64,000 nt of DNA, taken from NCBI GenBank assembly GCA_964520985.1, contig CAZFPB010000001.1:1240001-1304000 (forward strand), read 5' to 3'. Made by a program: the position numbers and the translations under genes. The notes under the pieces were generated by a model. It did no database searches. It saw only the letters and a program-made list of their open reading frames with translations, and was not told the origin of the DNA. Every line of letters begins with the position of its first letter. Position 1 is the first letter of the stretch. The stretch is from CAYSGL01 sp964520985. Its GTDB lineage: Bacteria > Pseudomonadota > Alphaproteobacteria > Micavibrionales > Micavibrionaceae. Below, one piece after another: positions 52,071 through 61,260 of the stretch.

Positions 52071-52664
52071 TTATTGGGCTGTCACCCCGGCATCGGCCGC
52101 ATACGCTTCCACTTCCAGCGCAATTTTTACCTCGTCGCCCACAGCCGGCAGGCCATAGCTGATACCGAAGTCAGAGCGCTTGATGGTCGTGGTGGCGGAG
52201 AAACCCGCGCCTTCCTTGCCGCTCATCGGGTGCTTGCCCGCTTTGTTCAGCTTGGTGTCCAGAACCACGGATTTGGTCACGCCTTTGATTGTCAGATCGC
52301 CGGTGATTTTGGCGGTATCTTTGCCGGTCACGTCAACCTTGGTGCTTTTGAATGTCATGTCCGGGAATTTGGCGACATCGAAGAAATCGGCGTTCTTGAG
52401 GTGATCGTTCCATTTCTGGTCATTCAGGTCGAGGCTGGCGGTTTTAATCGTGATATCGACTTTGGAGGCGGCTGGATTGGCCTGATCGAACTGAATTGTG
52501 CCTTTGTGCTCGAGGAATTTACCGTAGGAGTGTGAAAAACCCAGATGGTTCACGACGAACACGATCTGGGTGTGGGGTGTTTCAATCTCATACGTCTTGA
52601 GTTCAGCGCGGGCCGGTTGCGTGGCCAGTAACAGGCCTACGGCCACAAGTAGTAATTTTTTCAT
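52071..52664 (-). CDS. periplasmic YceI family polyisoprenoid-binding protein
   Basis: The 197-residue precursor has a signal peptide (cleavage near ARAE, residue 20) and one YceI beta-barrel: YEIETPHTQIVFVVNHLGFS, NADFFDVAKFPDMTFKST, GDLTIKGVTKSVVLDTKL and IKRSDFGISYGLPAVGDEV. The family binds long isoprenoid chains. ATG 52664 is chosen because it begins the signal peptide. It is 20 bases upstream of the b561-YceI fusion gene and is probably cotranscribed with it. Confidence 0.95.
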   Translation of the reverse strand: MKKLLLVAVGLLLATQPARAELKTYEIETPHTQIVFVVNHLGFSHSYGKFLEHKGTIQFDQANPAASKVDITIKTASLDLNDQKWNDHLKNADFFDVAKFPDMTFKSTKVDVTGKDTAKITGDLTIKGVTKSVVLDTKLNKAGKHPMSGKEGAGFSATTTIKRSDFGISYGLPAVGDEVKIALEVEAYAADAGVTAQ

Positions 52665-52723
52665 AAAGATCTCCCGTTGGATAAAAGAAAAAGAGGTAGC
52701 AACACACACAGTGAAATCAAGCC

Positions 52724-52930
52724 TTACGACGGAAAATACCGCGCGTGCATCCATAGGCCTGCGTAAATGCCCAGACCCGCAAAGATCCACACGGCAACGC
52801 CATACGTCCACCGGAGCGATTTGTTACTGACCAGTTCTGTATTGCTGATACCACGCAGGAAAATATTGATTACGAGCAACCCGGCCATGAAACCGCCGAT
52901 AAAACCCAGCACGCCAAAGAGGTAGACCAT
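52724..52930 (-). CDS. small two-helix membrane protein
   Basis: The 68-residue protein has two hydrophobic helices (about residues 3-26 and 43-62) joined by a short polar loop (GISNTELVSNKSLRW). AAAGGA lies about ten bases before the ATG. It is 59 bases upstream of the YceI gene on the same strand and could be cotranscribed. I do not recognise the family; conservation in relatives would confirm the gene. Confidence 0.65.
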   Translation of the reverse strand: MVYLFGVLGFIGGFMAGLLVINIFLRGISNTELVSNKSLRWTYGVAVWIFAGLGIYAGLWMHARYFPS

Positions 52931-52975
52931 GCGTCAGAATTCCTTTAATCTTGCGGCACAACATCAAGGTGCGCC

Positions 52976-53788
52976 ATGCCGTTTTATACCATCATTATTC
53001 TCGCGATTGTGCAAGGTCTCTCCGAACCGCTACCGGTGAGTTCATCGGGCCACCTCTTGTTAACCCATACGCTCATGGGCAATGGCGGCGTCAATGCCTG
53101 CTGGGACGTCAACCGCGCCCTCGATGTCGCGATGCATATCGGCACCTTGTTTTCCGTACTGGTCTATTTCAGAAAAGATGTGTTCGCGGTGGTTAGCGGT
53201 ATCAGCAGCAAAAACTCACAAGGCTTCCAGCTTGCCTGGCATGTCTTGCTGGCCTCTATTCCGGTTTTAAGCGTCGGCCTGCTGCTGCAGATTTACAAAC
53301 CGTCATTCCTTTGCCTGCTCGAAGTCATGGCATGGATGTTGATTATTTTCGGTATCGTGCTGGGCGTGGTTGATAAAATTTCTAAATCGGAAAAAACCGT
53401 CGAGCAGATGACATGGAAAAATGCATTGTTTGTCGGCATCGCCCAGTCACTGGCTTTGGTGCCGGGCACCAGCCGCTCCGGCATCACCATGACGGCCGCG
53501 CGCTACCTTGGGTTCAAACGTACTGAAGCCGCGCGTTTCTCGCTCTTACTGGCGATTGTCGGCATAACGGCGGCAGGCGGTTTGACCGCCATGGAGATGG
53601 TGGTCGAACAAGATTACACCCTCGGCTATGACGCGCTAATCGCCGCGTTCATTGCTTTTGTCACCGGGTATGGTGCCATCGCCATCATGATGCGGTGGTT
53701 GCAGCGATACAGCTTCATGCCGTTCGCTATTTACCGCGTCATTCTGGGGGTTGGTTTACTGGTTGCGATCTACAGCGGCTGGATGTAA
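52976..53788 (+). CDS. uppP: undecaprenyl-diphosphatase UppP (BacA)
   Basis: UppP dephosphorylates undecaprenyl diphosphate to recycle the lipid carrier for cell-wall and surface polysaccharide synthesis. The 270-residue membrane protein has the two catalytic motifs: QGLSEPLPVSSSGHLLLTH near residue 13 and LVPGTSRSGITMTAARYLG near residue 160. The usual E-P-L-P/E-F-L-P variation is seen. The family can give bacitracin resistance when abundant. Its last 19 bases overlap the convergent rsmD gene. Confidence 0.95.
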   Translation: MPFYTIIILAIVQGLSEPLPVSSSGHLLLTHTLMGNGGVNACWDVNRALDVAMHIGTLFSVLVYFRKDVFAVVSGISSKNSQGFQLAWHVLLASIPVLSVGLLLQIYKPSFLCLLEVMAWMLIIFGIVLGVVDKISKSEKTVEQMTWKNALFVGIAQSLALVPGTSRSGITMTAARYLGFKRTEAARFSLLLAIVGITAAGGLTAMEMVVEQDYTLGYDALIAAFIAFVTGYGAIAIMMRWLQRYSFMPFAIYRVILGVGLLVAIYSGWM

Positions 53789-54327
53789 TGCACCAGCGCA
53801 ATATGCGTATCGCCATACTGCTTTTGCTGCAGCAGTTCGAACCCGTCTAACACACGAAAGACGGACGATTCCTCCACCACACAAAAACACTCCGGCGCTA
53901 GCCAGCCTTGTGCTGCCAGCGCGTTCAGTGTGGGCTCTGCCAGCCCCTTGCCGTAAGGCGGATCAAGAAATACCAGCGTAGCGGGTGCAACATCATCGGG
54001 ACGCGCAGGCAGCTTTGTGCCGTCCGCAACAATCGCCTTGCTGCGCCCCTCTTCTTTCAATGTCTGAATATTACGCTTGGTCAGATCAAGCGATTGGTGG
54101 TTTTTATCAATGAAAACGCAAGATTGTGCCCCTTGCGACAAAGCTTCCAGGCCTAACGCCCCCGTACCGCAAAACACATCTATGACAGTAGCATCAACCA
54201 CCAGACCGCGTGACTGCAACATGTTGAATAGAGCGCCGCGCACTTTATCGGAGGTTGGGCGGATTGCATCACCCTTGGGCGATTCCAGAACGCGGCTGCG
54301 ATGCTCTCCCGCAACGATGCGCATCAT
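53770..54327 (-). CDS. rsmD: 16S rRNA m2G966 methyltransferase RsmD
   Basis: The 185-residue SAM-dependent enzyme N2-methylates G966 of 16S rRNA. Visible motifs: MRIVAGEHRSRVL at the N-terminus, IRPTSDKVRGALFNML, the SAM motif VIDVFCGTGALGLEALS and the catalytic LVFLDPPYGKG. It overlaps rluB upstream by four bases (ATGA), giving a two-gene rRNA-modification operon. Its 3' end overlaps uppP by 19 bases. Confidence 0.95.
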   Translation of the reverse strand: MMRIVAGEHRSRVLESPKGDAIRPTSDKVRGALFNMLQSRGLVVDATVIDVFCGTGALGLEALSQGAQSCVFIDKNHQSLDLTKRNIQTLKEEGRSKAIVADGTKLPARPDDVAPATLVFLDPPYGKGLAEPTLNALAAQGWLAPECFCVVEESSVFRVLDGFELLQQKQYGDTHIALVHYIQPL

Positions 54328-55079
54328 TTTTTCTCTTTGGCTTTAAAAAACGCGGCCAGCAGCTTTTTCATCTGCGGGGCTTTGACTTCCTGCGCCGCGC
54401 CTTTCGGCAGCGTACCCAGATCGAACGGGCCGTAGGATAAACGGATCAGGCGGTTGACCTGCAGCCCGAGCGCTTCCATGAGGTTACGCACCTCGCGGTT
54501 TTTACCTTCGGTGAGAATAATCGAAATCCACACATTGCTGCCCTGCTGCTTTTCAAACGTCGCTTCAGCAGGGGCATATTTCACGCCTTTCACGGCGATC
54601 CCTTTTTTCAGGCTGTCGAGCTTTTCCTGACTGATGTGGCCATGCGCGCGCACACGGTAATGACGCTTCCACCCGGTAGACGGCAGCTCCAGCCAGCGGG
54701 CGAGTTCGCCGTCATTGGTCAGCAGCAACAAGCCTTCGGTATTCATATCGAGGCGGCCCACCGTCACTACGCGCGGCAGACCATGCGGCATCTGATCAAA
54801 CACGGTCGGGCGTTTCTTTTCATCGCGCGCCGTGGTCACAAGGCCCGATGGTTTGTGATAGATGAACAGGCGTGTGGCTTCTGCCACAGGCAATGGGTTG
54901 CCATCAACCTCGATCACATCCTCAGGGCCGACAATGCAGGCCGGGGTGCGCAGCTTTTCGCCGTTCACCTTGACGCGGCCGGCCGTGATCCAGGCTTCAG
55001 CATCGCGGCGGGAACACAGTCCCGCCCGCGCCATCACCTTGGCAATCCGTTCTTTTTTGCTTTCGTCCGCGTTTTCCAT
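54324..55079 (-). CDS. rluB: 23S rRNA pseudouridine synthase RluB-type
   Basis: The 251-residue protein has an N-terminal S4 RNA-binding domain (IAKVMARAGLCSRRDAEAWI) and an RsuA/RluB-type catalytic domain with the active Asp in VGRLDMNTEGLLLLTNDG and the final GKNREVRNLMEALGLQVNRL. It isomerises uridine in 23S rRNA, U2605 in E. coli for RluB; RsuA/RluE/RluF specificities cannot be fully excluded. The divergent tadA starts 13 bases away, leaving little space for two promoters. Confidence 0.93.
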   Translation of the reverse strand: MENADESKKERIAKVMARAGLCSRRDAEAWITAGRVKVNGEKLRTPACIVGPEDVIEVDGNPLPVAEATRLFIYHKPSGLVTTARDEKKRPTVFDQMPHGLPRVVTVGRLDMNTEGLLLLTNDGELARWLELPSTGWKRHYRVRAHGHISQEKLDSLKKGIAVKGVKYAPAEATFEKQQGSNVWISIILTEGKNREVRNLMEALGLQVNRLIRLSYGPFDLGTLPKGAAQEVKAPQMKKLLAAFFKAKEKK

Positions 55080-55092
55080 TATTCCCTATCCT

Positions 55093-55548
55093 ATGCAGGA
55101 TGACTTTATCTATATGCAGGCCGCCATGGAAGAGGCAATCGCCGCCGGAATGCGCGGCGAAGTGCCCATCGGCGCGGTGCTGGTCGACAAACGCACGGGA
55201 GAGATTGCCGCGCGCGCCGGAAACCGCACGATCGAACTGAGCGATCCGTCCGCCCATGCCGAATTACTGGCTATTCGCGCGGTCTGTCAAAAAGAGCAAT
55301 CGCAACGCATCCCGCATTATGATCTCTATGTCACGCTGGAACCATGCACCTTATGCACGGCAGCGATCGCTTTCGCTCGCATCCCGCGCCTTGCCTATGG
55401 CGCGCGCGACGACAAAGGCGGCGCAGTTGATAGTGGCGTGAAATTTTTCGAGCAACCAACCTGTCACCACAAAATCATCGTGGAAAGCGGCCTGATGGCC
55501 AAAGACAGCGCGCAGCTGTTAAAGGAATTCTTTAAAGCGCGGCGATAG
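55093..55548 (+). CDS. tadA: tRNA adenosine(34) deaminase TadA
   Basis: TadA changes A34 to inosine in tRNA-Arg(ACG). The 151-residue protein has the zinc deaminase motifs: SAHAELLAIR (His ligand and catalytic Glu) and LEPCTLCTAAIAFARI (two Cys ligands). A C-terminal helix follows (SAQLLKEFFKARR). ATG 55093 or the ATG at 55114 could start it; both begin close to MQAAMEEAIAAG. It is divergent from rluB, a common arrangement in alphaproteobacteria, and overlaps purD by 17 bases at the 3' end. Confidence 0.93.
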   Translation: MQDDFIYMQAAMEEAIAAGMRGEVPIGAVLVDKRTGEIAARAGNRTIELSDPSAHAELLAIRAVCQKEQSQRIPHYDLYVTLEPCTLCTAAIAFARIPRLAYGARDDKGGAVDSGVKFFEQPTCHHKIIVESGLMAKDSAQLLKEFFKARR

Positions 55549-56806
55549 CGCGCCAGCCGATATCACGACGGCAAAACCCATCGCGCCATTCAACATCATC
55601 GACCGCTTCATAGGCGCGCGCCTGCGCCTGTTTGATGGTCGGCGCGACCGCAACAACATTCAGCACGCGTCCGCCTATGCTGATAACATTGCCGCTGTCA
55701 TTGCGCGCCGTGCCTGCATGAAATACGATCAGATCGGGTTGATCGTCCGGTACCGTGTCGATTACGGTATTCTTCGCATAAGATCCTGGATAGCCTTTGG
55801 CGGCCATCACAACGCACAACGCTTGCGCCTCCTGCCATTGCACCGCGCCAAATTCTGCAAGCGTGCCCTCAGCACACGCATAGAGAAGATCGACGAGATC
55901 GGATTCCAGACGCATCATCATCGTCTGGCATTCCGGGTCTCCGAAACGCGCATTATACTCAATCAATCTTGGCTGCCCGTCTTCAATCATCAGACCTGCA
56001 AAAAGAACGCCCGTGAAAGGTCGGCCTTCCGCTTGCATGCCTTTCACTGTCGGCAGAATAATGTCCTGCATGATTGTATCCTGCAGATCATCGCTCATCA
56101 TGTGCGCCGGAGAATACGCGCCCATGCCGCCCGTATTGGGGCCGGTATCGCCATCACCGACGCGTTTATGATCCTGTGCGGACGTCAGCGCCACAACACT
56201 TTTGCCGTCGCTCAAGGCGAAGAAACTTAATTCTTCACCCTGCATAAATTCTTCCACGACGACGGATGCGCCCGCATCACCGAACACGTTGCCCGACAAC
56301 ATGTCATCGACAGCTTCATAGGCTTCATTATACGTTTGCGCGATGATCACGCCTTTACCAGCCGCAAGGCCATCAGCCTTGATCACAACAGGAATGGATT
56401 GACCGGCGATAAAAGATTTAGCCTCATCGGCGACCGTAAAACGCCCATAGGCGGCGGTGGGAATATTATATTTGGCACACAAATCTTTGGTAAACCCTTT
56501 GGAGCCTTCGAGAATAGCGGCGTTCGCGCGCGGCCCGAATGATTTGATCCCGGCTTCATCCAGTGCATCGACAAGCCCCGCGACCAAGGGGCCTTCCGGA
56601 CCGACAACTACGAAATCAATCGCGTTGTCTTTTGCGAAGGCGACAATTTTCTCAATCTCATCGACCGCGATCGGCACACAGGTGGCGACTTTTTCAATCC
56701 CGGCATTGCCCGGCGCACAATAGAGCGCGTCGCATTTGGGCGATTGTACAAGTTTCCATGCAAGGGCGTGTTCTCGGCCGCCAGAGCCAATCAGCAGTAT
56801 GTTCAT
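55532..56806 (-). CDS. purD: phosphoribosylamine-glycine ligase PurD
   Basis: PurD joins glycine to phosphoribosylamine with ATP, the second step of purine synthesis. The 424-residue ATP-grasp enzyme starts MNILLIGSGGREHALAWKL and contains SKGFTKDLCAKYNIPTAAYG, KADGLAAGKGVIIAQ, GDTGPNTGGMGAYSPAHM and EYNARFGDPECQTMMMRL. Length is standard. It lies 15 bases downstream of putA on the same strand, so the two may share a transcript although their pathways are unrelated. Confidence 0.98.
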   Translation of the reverse strand: MNILLIGSGGREHALAWKLVQSPKCDALYCAPGNAGIEKVATCVPIAVDEIEKIVAFAKDNAIDFVVVGPEGPLVAGLVDALDEAGIKSFGPRANAAILEGSKGFTKDLCAKYNIPTAAYGRFTVADEAKSFIAGQSIPVVIKADGLAAGKGVIIAQTYNEAYEAVDDMLSGNVFGDAGASVVVEEFMQGEELSFFALSDGKSVVALTSAQDHKRVGDGDTGPNTGGMGAYSPAHMMSDDLQDTIMQDIILPTVKGMQAEGRPFTGVLFAGLMIEDGQPRLIEYNARFGDPECQTMMMRLESDLVDLLYACAEGTLAEFGAVQWQEAQALCVVMAAKGYPGSYAKNTVIDTVPDDQPDLIVFHAGTARNDSGNVISIGGRVLNVVAVAPTIKQAQARAYEAVDDVEWRDGFCRRDIGWRAIAAL

Positions 56807-56821
56807 GGGGCGAATATGCCC

Positions 56822-59800
56822 TCAATCCTCCAGCATGACAAGGGAGGTATTGCCCCCGGCAGCCGTGGTATTGGTGCAGATATGCGTCTCGGTGGCAAAG
56901 CGGCTGAGATAATGCGGGCCGCCCGCTTTGGGGCCTGTGCCCGACAGGCCGCGTCCGCCAAACGGCTGAACACCAACGATCGCGCCAATGGTCGAACGGT
57001 TCACATAGATGTTCCCCGCGCGCATGTGTTGCGAGGCGGCTCTCATCACACTGCTCAGGCGTGTATGCAGCCCGAACGTCAGGCCATATCCGCTCTGGTT
57101 GATCGCGTCGAACACCTCACTCAGACGCTTGCCCTCAAAACGGATGACATGCAGCGCAGGGCCGAATATTTCCTTTTGTAGCTTATTCAGGGAATCAATT
57201 TCATAGGCTATCGGCGCGAAGAAATTCCCCTGCACGGCGATGTGTTGTTCGAGTGGCGCTTGCGCGATTTTCTTTCCAAATTCCTCCAAGCGCATTTGGT
57301 GGTTTTTCAGCATCGAAAGCGCTGCCTCATCAATCACCGGGCCAATATCGGTAGAAAGCATCATCGGATCGCCTACACGCAATTCCGCCATCGCACCTTT
57401 CAGCATAGCCATGGTTTTATCGGCGACATCATCCTGTATGAACAACACGCGCGTTGCAGAGCAGCGCTGCCCTGTTGACCCGAACGCGCCCAGTATCACA
57501 TCGTCGATGACCTGCTCCGTCAGCGCCGACGAATCCGCAATCAACGCATTCTGCCCGCCGGTTTCGGCAATCAGCGGCACGATGGGTCCGTCTTTTGCCG
57601 CCAATGTGCGGTTGATCGACCACGCCGCTTCGATAGAGCCGGTAAAAGCAACACCCGCCACAGCGGGATGCTGTACCAGCGCCGCGCCAAGACGGCCGTC
57701 TCCCGGCAGCAACGCCAGCGCATTGTCCGGCACGCCGCAAGCGAGCATCAGCTTCACCATTTCAAACGCAATCAGCGGGGTCTGCTCCGCGGGTTTGGCA
57801 ATGACGGCATTCCCCGCCATCAGCGCGGCCGTAATTTGACCGGTGAAAATCGCCAGCGGGAAATTCCACGGGGAAATACAGACAAACACGCCGCGGCTAT
57901 CGAGACGCAGGCGGTTTTCTTCGCCCGTATATCCCGGCATCAGCGTGCCGCTTTCGTTAAAATTCAAGCGGCCCTGCGCCGCGTAGTAGCGGCAGAAATC
58001 AACGGCTTCGCGCACTTCGGCCAGCGCATCAGGAATGGTTTTTCCTGCTTCCTTGATCGCCAGCGCCATGAATTTCGGCGTCTGATCTTCCAGCGTATCG
58101 GCAATTTTATCGAGGATGGCAGCGCGCTGATCTGCTGAAACATGCGACCATTCACTCCATCCCTTTTGCGCAATAACAAACGCCTTATCAATCAAGCCAC
58201 TATCCGCATGACAGACGCGCCCGATTTTTTCCTGTGTTGCAGCGGGATTCAGTACATCAAAATAATCACCCGTTTCATGCGGCTTCCCGCCGATCAAGGC
58301 GGTGGCATTAAAAGAAGCAGCGGCAAGTATACCGCGCATATCTCCAAGCAACTTCTCTACCGTCGGCTCATCGCTCAAATCAATGCCTTGAGAATTTTTG
58401 CGGTCTGCAAAGAGAGTGCGCGGCTTGGGCAATCCAGGGTGCGTGTGCGGCGTTGTCGCTTGAACCTGTGCGATTAAATTCTGTGCCAGCGCGGATGGCG
58501 GAAGGTTCTCATCATAAATCTTGTTCACGAACGAAGAGTTCGCGCCGTTTTCCAGCATGCGGCGCACGAGGTAGGGCAGCAGATCCTGATGCACACCGAC
58601 GGGGGCATAAATGCTCACCGGAACATTTTGCGTTTCGATCACGCGCTCATACAGCGCATCACCCATGCCGAACAATTTCTGGAACGAGAATCCTTGTCTG
58701 CTCGTGCCCGCCATATCGAGAATGGCTTCCACCGTATAGGCATTGTGCGTCCCAAACAGCGGACGGATCACATCGCGCGCCGCGAGCAGTTTTTGCGCGC
58801 AGGCCAGATACGATAAATCCGTATTCATCTTACGCGTGAACAGCGCGTAATCTTCCAGCCCTTCCATCTGCGCGCGCTTGATTTCCCCATCCCAGTAAGC
58901 GCCTTTTACAAGGCGGATCTGCATTATTTTATTCTGCGCGCGGGCAAATTCGATTAAATACTCAATCAAAGGCAACGCCCGTTTCTGATAAGCCTGCACC
59001 GCCAGACCAAAGCCATTCCAGTGCGCAAAAGCCGGATCGGCGGCCACACCCAGAATAATATCCAAAGAAATATCCAGACGTGCGACTTCTTCCGCATCTA
59101 CGGTCAACGGCATATTTTTTGCCGCGGCCATCACGCATAGTTCTTTTAATTTCTCCAATAAAGCCGGCACACAGAGATCTTGTTGCGCCACGCTATAGCG
59201 CGGATGCAACGCCGACAGCTTGACAGAGATACCCAACCCCTCACCTGTAATCTGCGCAATCGCATTTTTATACGAGGCGAAATAGCGCTCCGCATCTTCG
59301 TGCGTGCGCGCCCCCTCGCCCAGCATGTCGAACGAAAATTCATAGCCTTTGGGCTGCAGCTTTTTCGCCTGCGTCATCGCATCGTTTATCGTCTGCCCTA
59401 ACACAAACTGTCCGCCCAGATATTTCATCGCCTGTGCCGCGCCCTGCCGCACGACGGGCGTACCAAGGCGCTTGAACATGCCCGACACCGTGCTGCTACC
59501 CGCCGCCAGCCCCAGCGCCGCCATGCGCGTCACTACGTCCTTGCTCTGCGCCATGGTTGAGAGCCAATTCGTGTTGGCCAGCTTGTCGCGCAGCAATTCA
59601 TCGGCCGTCGGGCCATCGGGAATGCGCAGCAACGCTTCGGCCAGCGTCATCAGCGCCAAACCTTCATCCGTGTTCAGTTTATATTGCTGGAAAAACGACT
59701 CTAAACTGCCGCTTTTAACGCCGCCCGCGCGAATAGACTCGATACGCGCCGTCGCCGCCTGCGTAACCCTTGCCGCTCGCGCCGCCTCCCACTCTAAAGC

Positions 59801-59872
59801 GCTGAGCAAGGCCTCCACGCACGCGTCTTCGGGTTTGGCCAGCCAGGAGGAAAAATCGGGTTTTGACATCAT
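56822..59872 (-). CDS. putA: bifunctional proline dehydrogenase / glutamate semialdehyde dehydrogenase PutA
   Basis: The 1016-residue enzyme oxidises proline to glutamate in two steps. The proline dehydrogenase barrel covers about residues 85-430 (KLSALHPRYSVA, MQIRLVKGAYWDGEIKRAQ). The aldehyde dehydrogenase covers about 510-1000 (FVCISPWNFPLAIFTGQ, GVAFTGSIEAAW, catalytic Cys in GSTGQRCSATRVLF). There is no N-terminal ribbon-helix-helix domain, so it cannot repress its own promoter as E. coli PutA does; this is the short PutA class. MM at 59872/59869 are the likely starts. xseA begins 27 bases away on the other strand. Confidence 0.97.
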   Translation of the reverse strand: MMSKPDFSSWLAKPEDACVEALLSALEWEAARAARVTQAATARIESIRAGGVKSGSLESFFQQYKLNTDEGLALMTLAEALLRIPDGPTADELLRDKLANTNWLSTMAQSKDVVTRMAALGLAAGSSTVSGMFKRLGTPVVRQGAAQAMKYLGGQFVLGQTINDAMTQAKKLQPKGYEFSFDMLGEGARTHEDAERYFASYKNAIAQITGEGLGISVKLSALHPRYSVAQQDLCVPALLEKLKELCVMAAAKNMPLTVDAEEVARLDISLDIILGVAADPAFAHWNGFGLAVQAYQKRALPLIEYLIEFARAQNKIMQIRLVKGAYWDGEIKRAQMEGLEDYALFTRKMNTDLSYLACAQKLLAARDVIRPLFGTHNAYTVEAILDMAGTSRQGFSFQKLFGMGDALYERVIETQNVPVSIYAPVGVHQDLLPYLVRRMLENGANSSFVNKIYDENLPPSALAQNLIAQVQATTPHTHPGLPKPRTLFADRKNSQGIDLSDEPTVEKLLGDMRGILAAASFNATALIGGKPHETGDYFDVLNPAATQEKIGRVCHADSGLIDKAFVIAQKGWSEWSHVSADQRAAILDKIADTLEDQTPKFMALAIKEAGKTIPDALAEVREAVDFCRYYAAQGRLNFNESGTLMPGYTGEENRLRLDSRGVFVCISPWNFPLAIFTGQITAALMAGNAVIAKPAEQTPLIAFEMVKLMLACGVPDNALALLPGDGRLGAALVQHPAVAGVAFTGSIEAAWSINRTLAAKDGPIVPLIAETGGQNALIADSSALTEQVIDDVILGAFGSTGQRCSATRVLFIQDDVADKTMAMLKGAMAELRVGDPMMLSTDIGPVIDEAALSMLKNHQMRLEEFGKKIAQAPLEQHIAVQGNFFAPIAYEIDSLNKLQKEIFGPALHVIRFEGKRLSEVFDAINQSGYGLTFGLHTRLSSVMRAASQHMRAGNIYVNRSTIGAIVGVQPFGGRGLSGTGPKAGGPHYLSRFATETHICTNTTAAGGNTSLVMLED

Positions 59873-59898
59873 CCCGCGATTATATACGATCACTTCCC

Positions 59899-61260
59899 AT
59901 GACAACAGAGGATCTCTTTTCCCGGCCTGCCAATCCGCCCAAAAGCAATGTGCCGGATATGAGCGTGTCCGATCTGGCGGGCGCTTTGAAACGCACGCTG
60001 GAAGAGAGCTTCGGCCATATCCGCGTGCGCGGCGAATTAACCGGCCTGAAACTGGCCTCCTCCGGCCATCTCTACGGCGATATCAAGGATGCCGACGCTA
60101 CGATCAACATCATTGTCTGGCGCGGCACGATGCAGCGCCTCTCCATCCGCCCGGAAGACGGCATGGATGTCATTATTACGGGAAAAGTATCCTCCTACCC
60201 GAAAAGTTCGCGCTACCAGATTATTGTCGAGTCCCTCGATCTCGCCGGTGAAGGCGCGTTGCTCAAATTACTCGAAGAACGCAAAAAGAAACTGGCAGCC
60301 GAAGGCCTTTTTGATCGCGCGCGCAAAAAACCGCTGCCCTTCCTGCCGCGCATTATCGGCGTGGTGACGTCTCCCTCCGGCGCGGTTATTCGCGACATCA
60401 TGCATCGCCTCGACGATCGCTTCCCCCGCCACGTTATTCTCTGGCCAGCGCTCGTACAAGGCAATGGCGCGGCGGAACAGGTTGCCGCGGGCGTTCGCGG
60501 CCTCAATGCGCTCACAACCAACAAACCTGATTTGATTATTGTTGCGCGCGGCGGCGGATCGCTCGAAGATTTAATGGCGTTTAATGAAGAGATCGTCGTG
60601 CGCGCCGTCGCGGACAGCGCCATACCGGTTATCTCCGCCGTCGGCCATGAAACCGATGTCACGCTCATCGATTACGTCGCCGATGCGCGCGCGCCAACCC
60701 CGACCGGCGCCGCCGAGATGGCCGTCCCCGTGCGCCTGAACCTGATGGCGCAGATGGCCGATGATGGCCAGCGCCTGCTGCGCGGTATGATGCGGCAGAT
60801 TTCCGAAGGACGTCAGCACATGGCGACCTTGAGCGCGAAACTCGGGCGACCCGATCATCTGCTCGATACGAAAACCCAGCATCTGGATAATCTATCCGGC
60901 CGCATGATGCAGTATTTTGAACGCGGCCTTGCGCGCCATCATCAGCGCCTTGCCACTGCAGGCGGCCGCCTGCCCCATCCGCGCGCGCGTCTGCAAGCGA
61001 TGCAGGACAAAACCACGTATGTCTCGCAGGCATTATTGCGCCAACAGGCAAAAATCCTGCCGCCGCGCAGTGAGCGTCTGGAAAAAATGGCGCGCCTGTT
61101 GGAAAGCTATTCGTTCGAACGAGTGCTGGATCGCGGCTATATCGTCGTGCGCGATGCCACTGGCGCCATCATCACCGACGCCGACGCCTTAAAAACCAGC
61201 GACGCCGTCACCCTGCAATTCAAAGAGAAAAAACGCCGCGGCGCGACAATCGTTAATTAG
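59899..61260 (+). CDS. xseA: exodeoxyribonuclease VII large subunit XseA
   Basis: XseA is the catalytic large subunit of exonuclease VII, which degrades single-stranded DNA from both ends with XseB. The 453-residue protein has an N-terminal OB domain (SFGHIRVRGELTGLKLASSG), the catalytic domain (VTSPSGAVIRDIMHRLDDRFP, IIVARGGGSLEDLMAFNEE, ISAVGHETDVTLIDYVADAR) and a long helical stretch before the C-terminal RGYIVVRD segment. XseB is not in the window. It is divergent from putA and overlaps the next minus-strand gene by eight bases. Confidence 0.96.
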   Translation: MTTEDLFSRPANPPKSNVPDMSVSDLAGALKRTLEESFGHIRVRGELTGLKLASSGHLYGDIKDADATINIIVWRGTMQRLSIRPEDGMDVIITGKVSSYPKSSRYQIIVESLDLAGEGALLKLLEERKKKLAAEGLFDRARKKPLPFLPRIIGVVTSPSGAVIRDIMHRLDDRFPRHVILWPALVQGNGAAEQVAAGVRGLNALTTNKPDLIIVARGGGSLEDLMAFNEEIVVRAVADSAIPVISAVGHETDVTLIDYVADARAPTPTGAAEMAVPVRLNLMAQMADDGQRLLRGMMRQISEGRQHMATLSAKLGRPDHLLDTKTQHLDNLSGRMMQYFERGLARHHQRLATAGGRLPHPRARLQAMQDKTTYVSQALLRQQAKILPPRSERLEKMARLLESYSFERVLDRGYIVVRDATGAIITDADALKTSDAVTLQFKEKKRRGATIVN

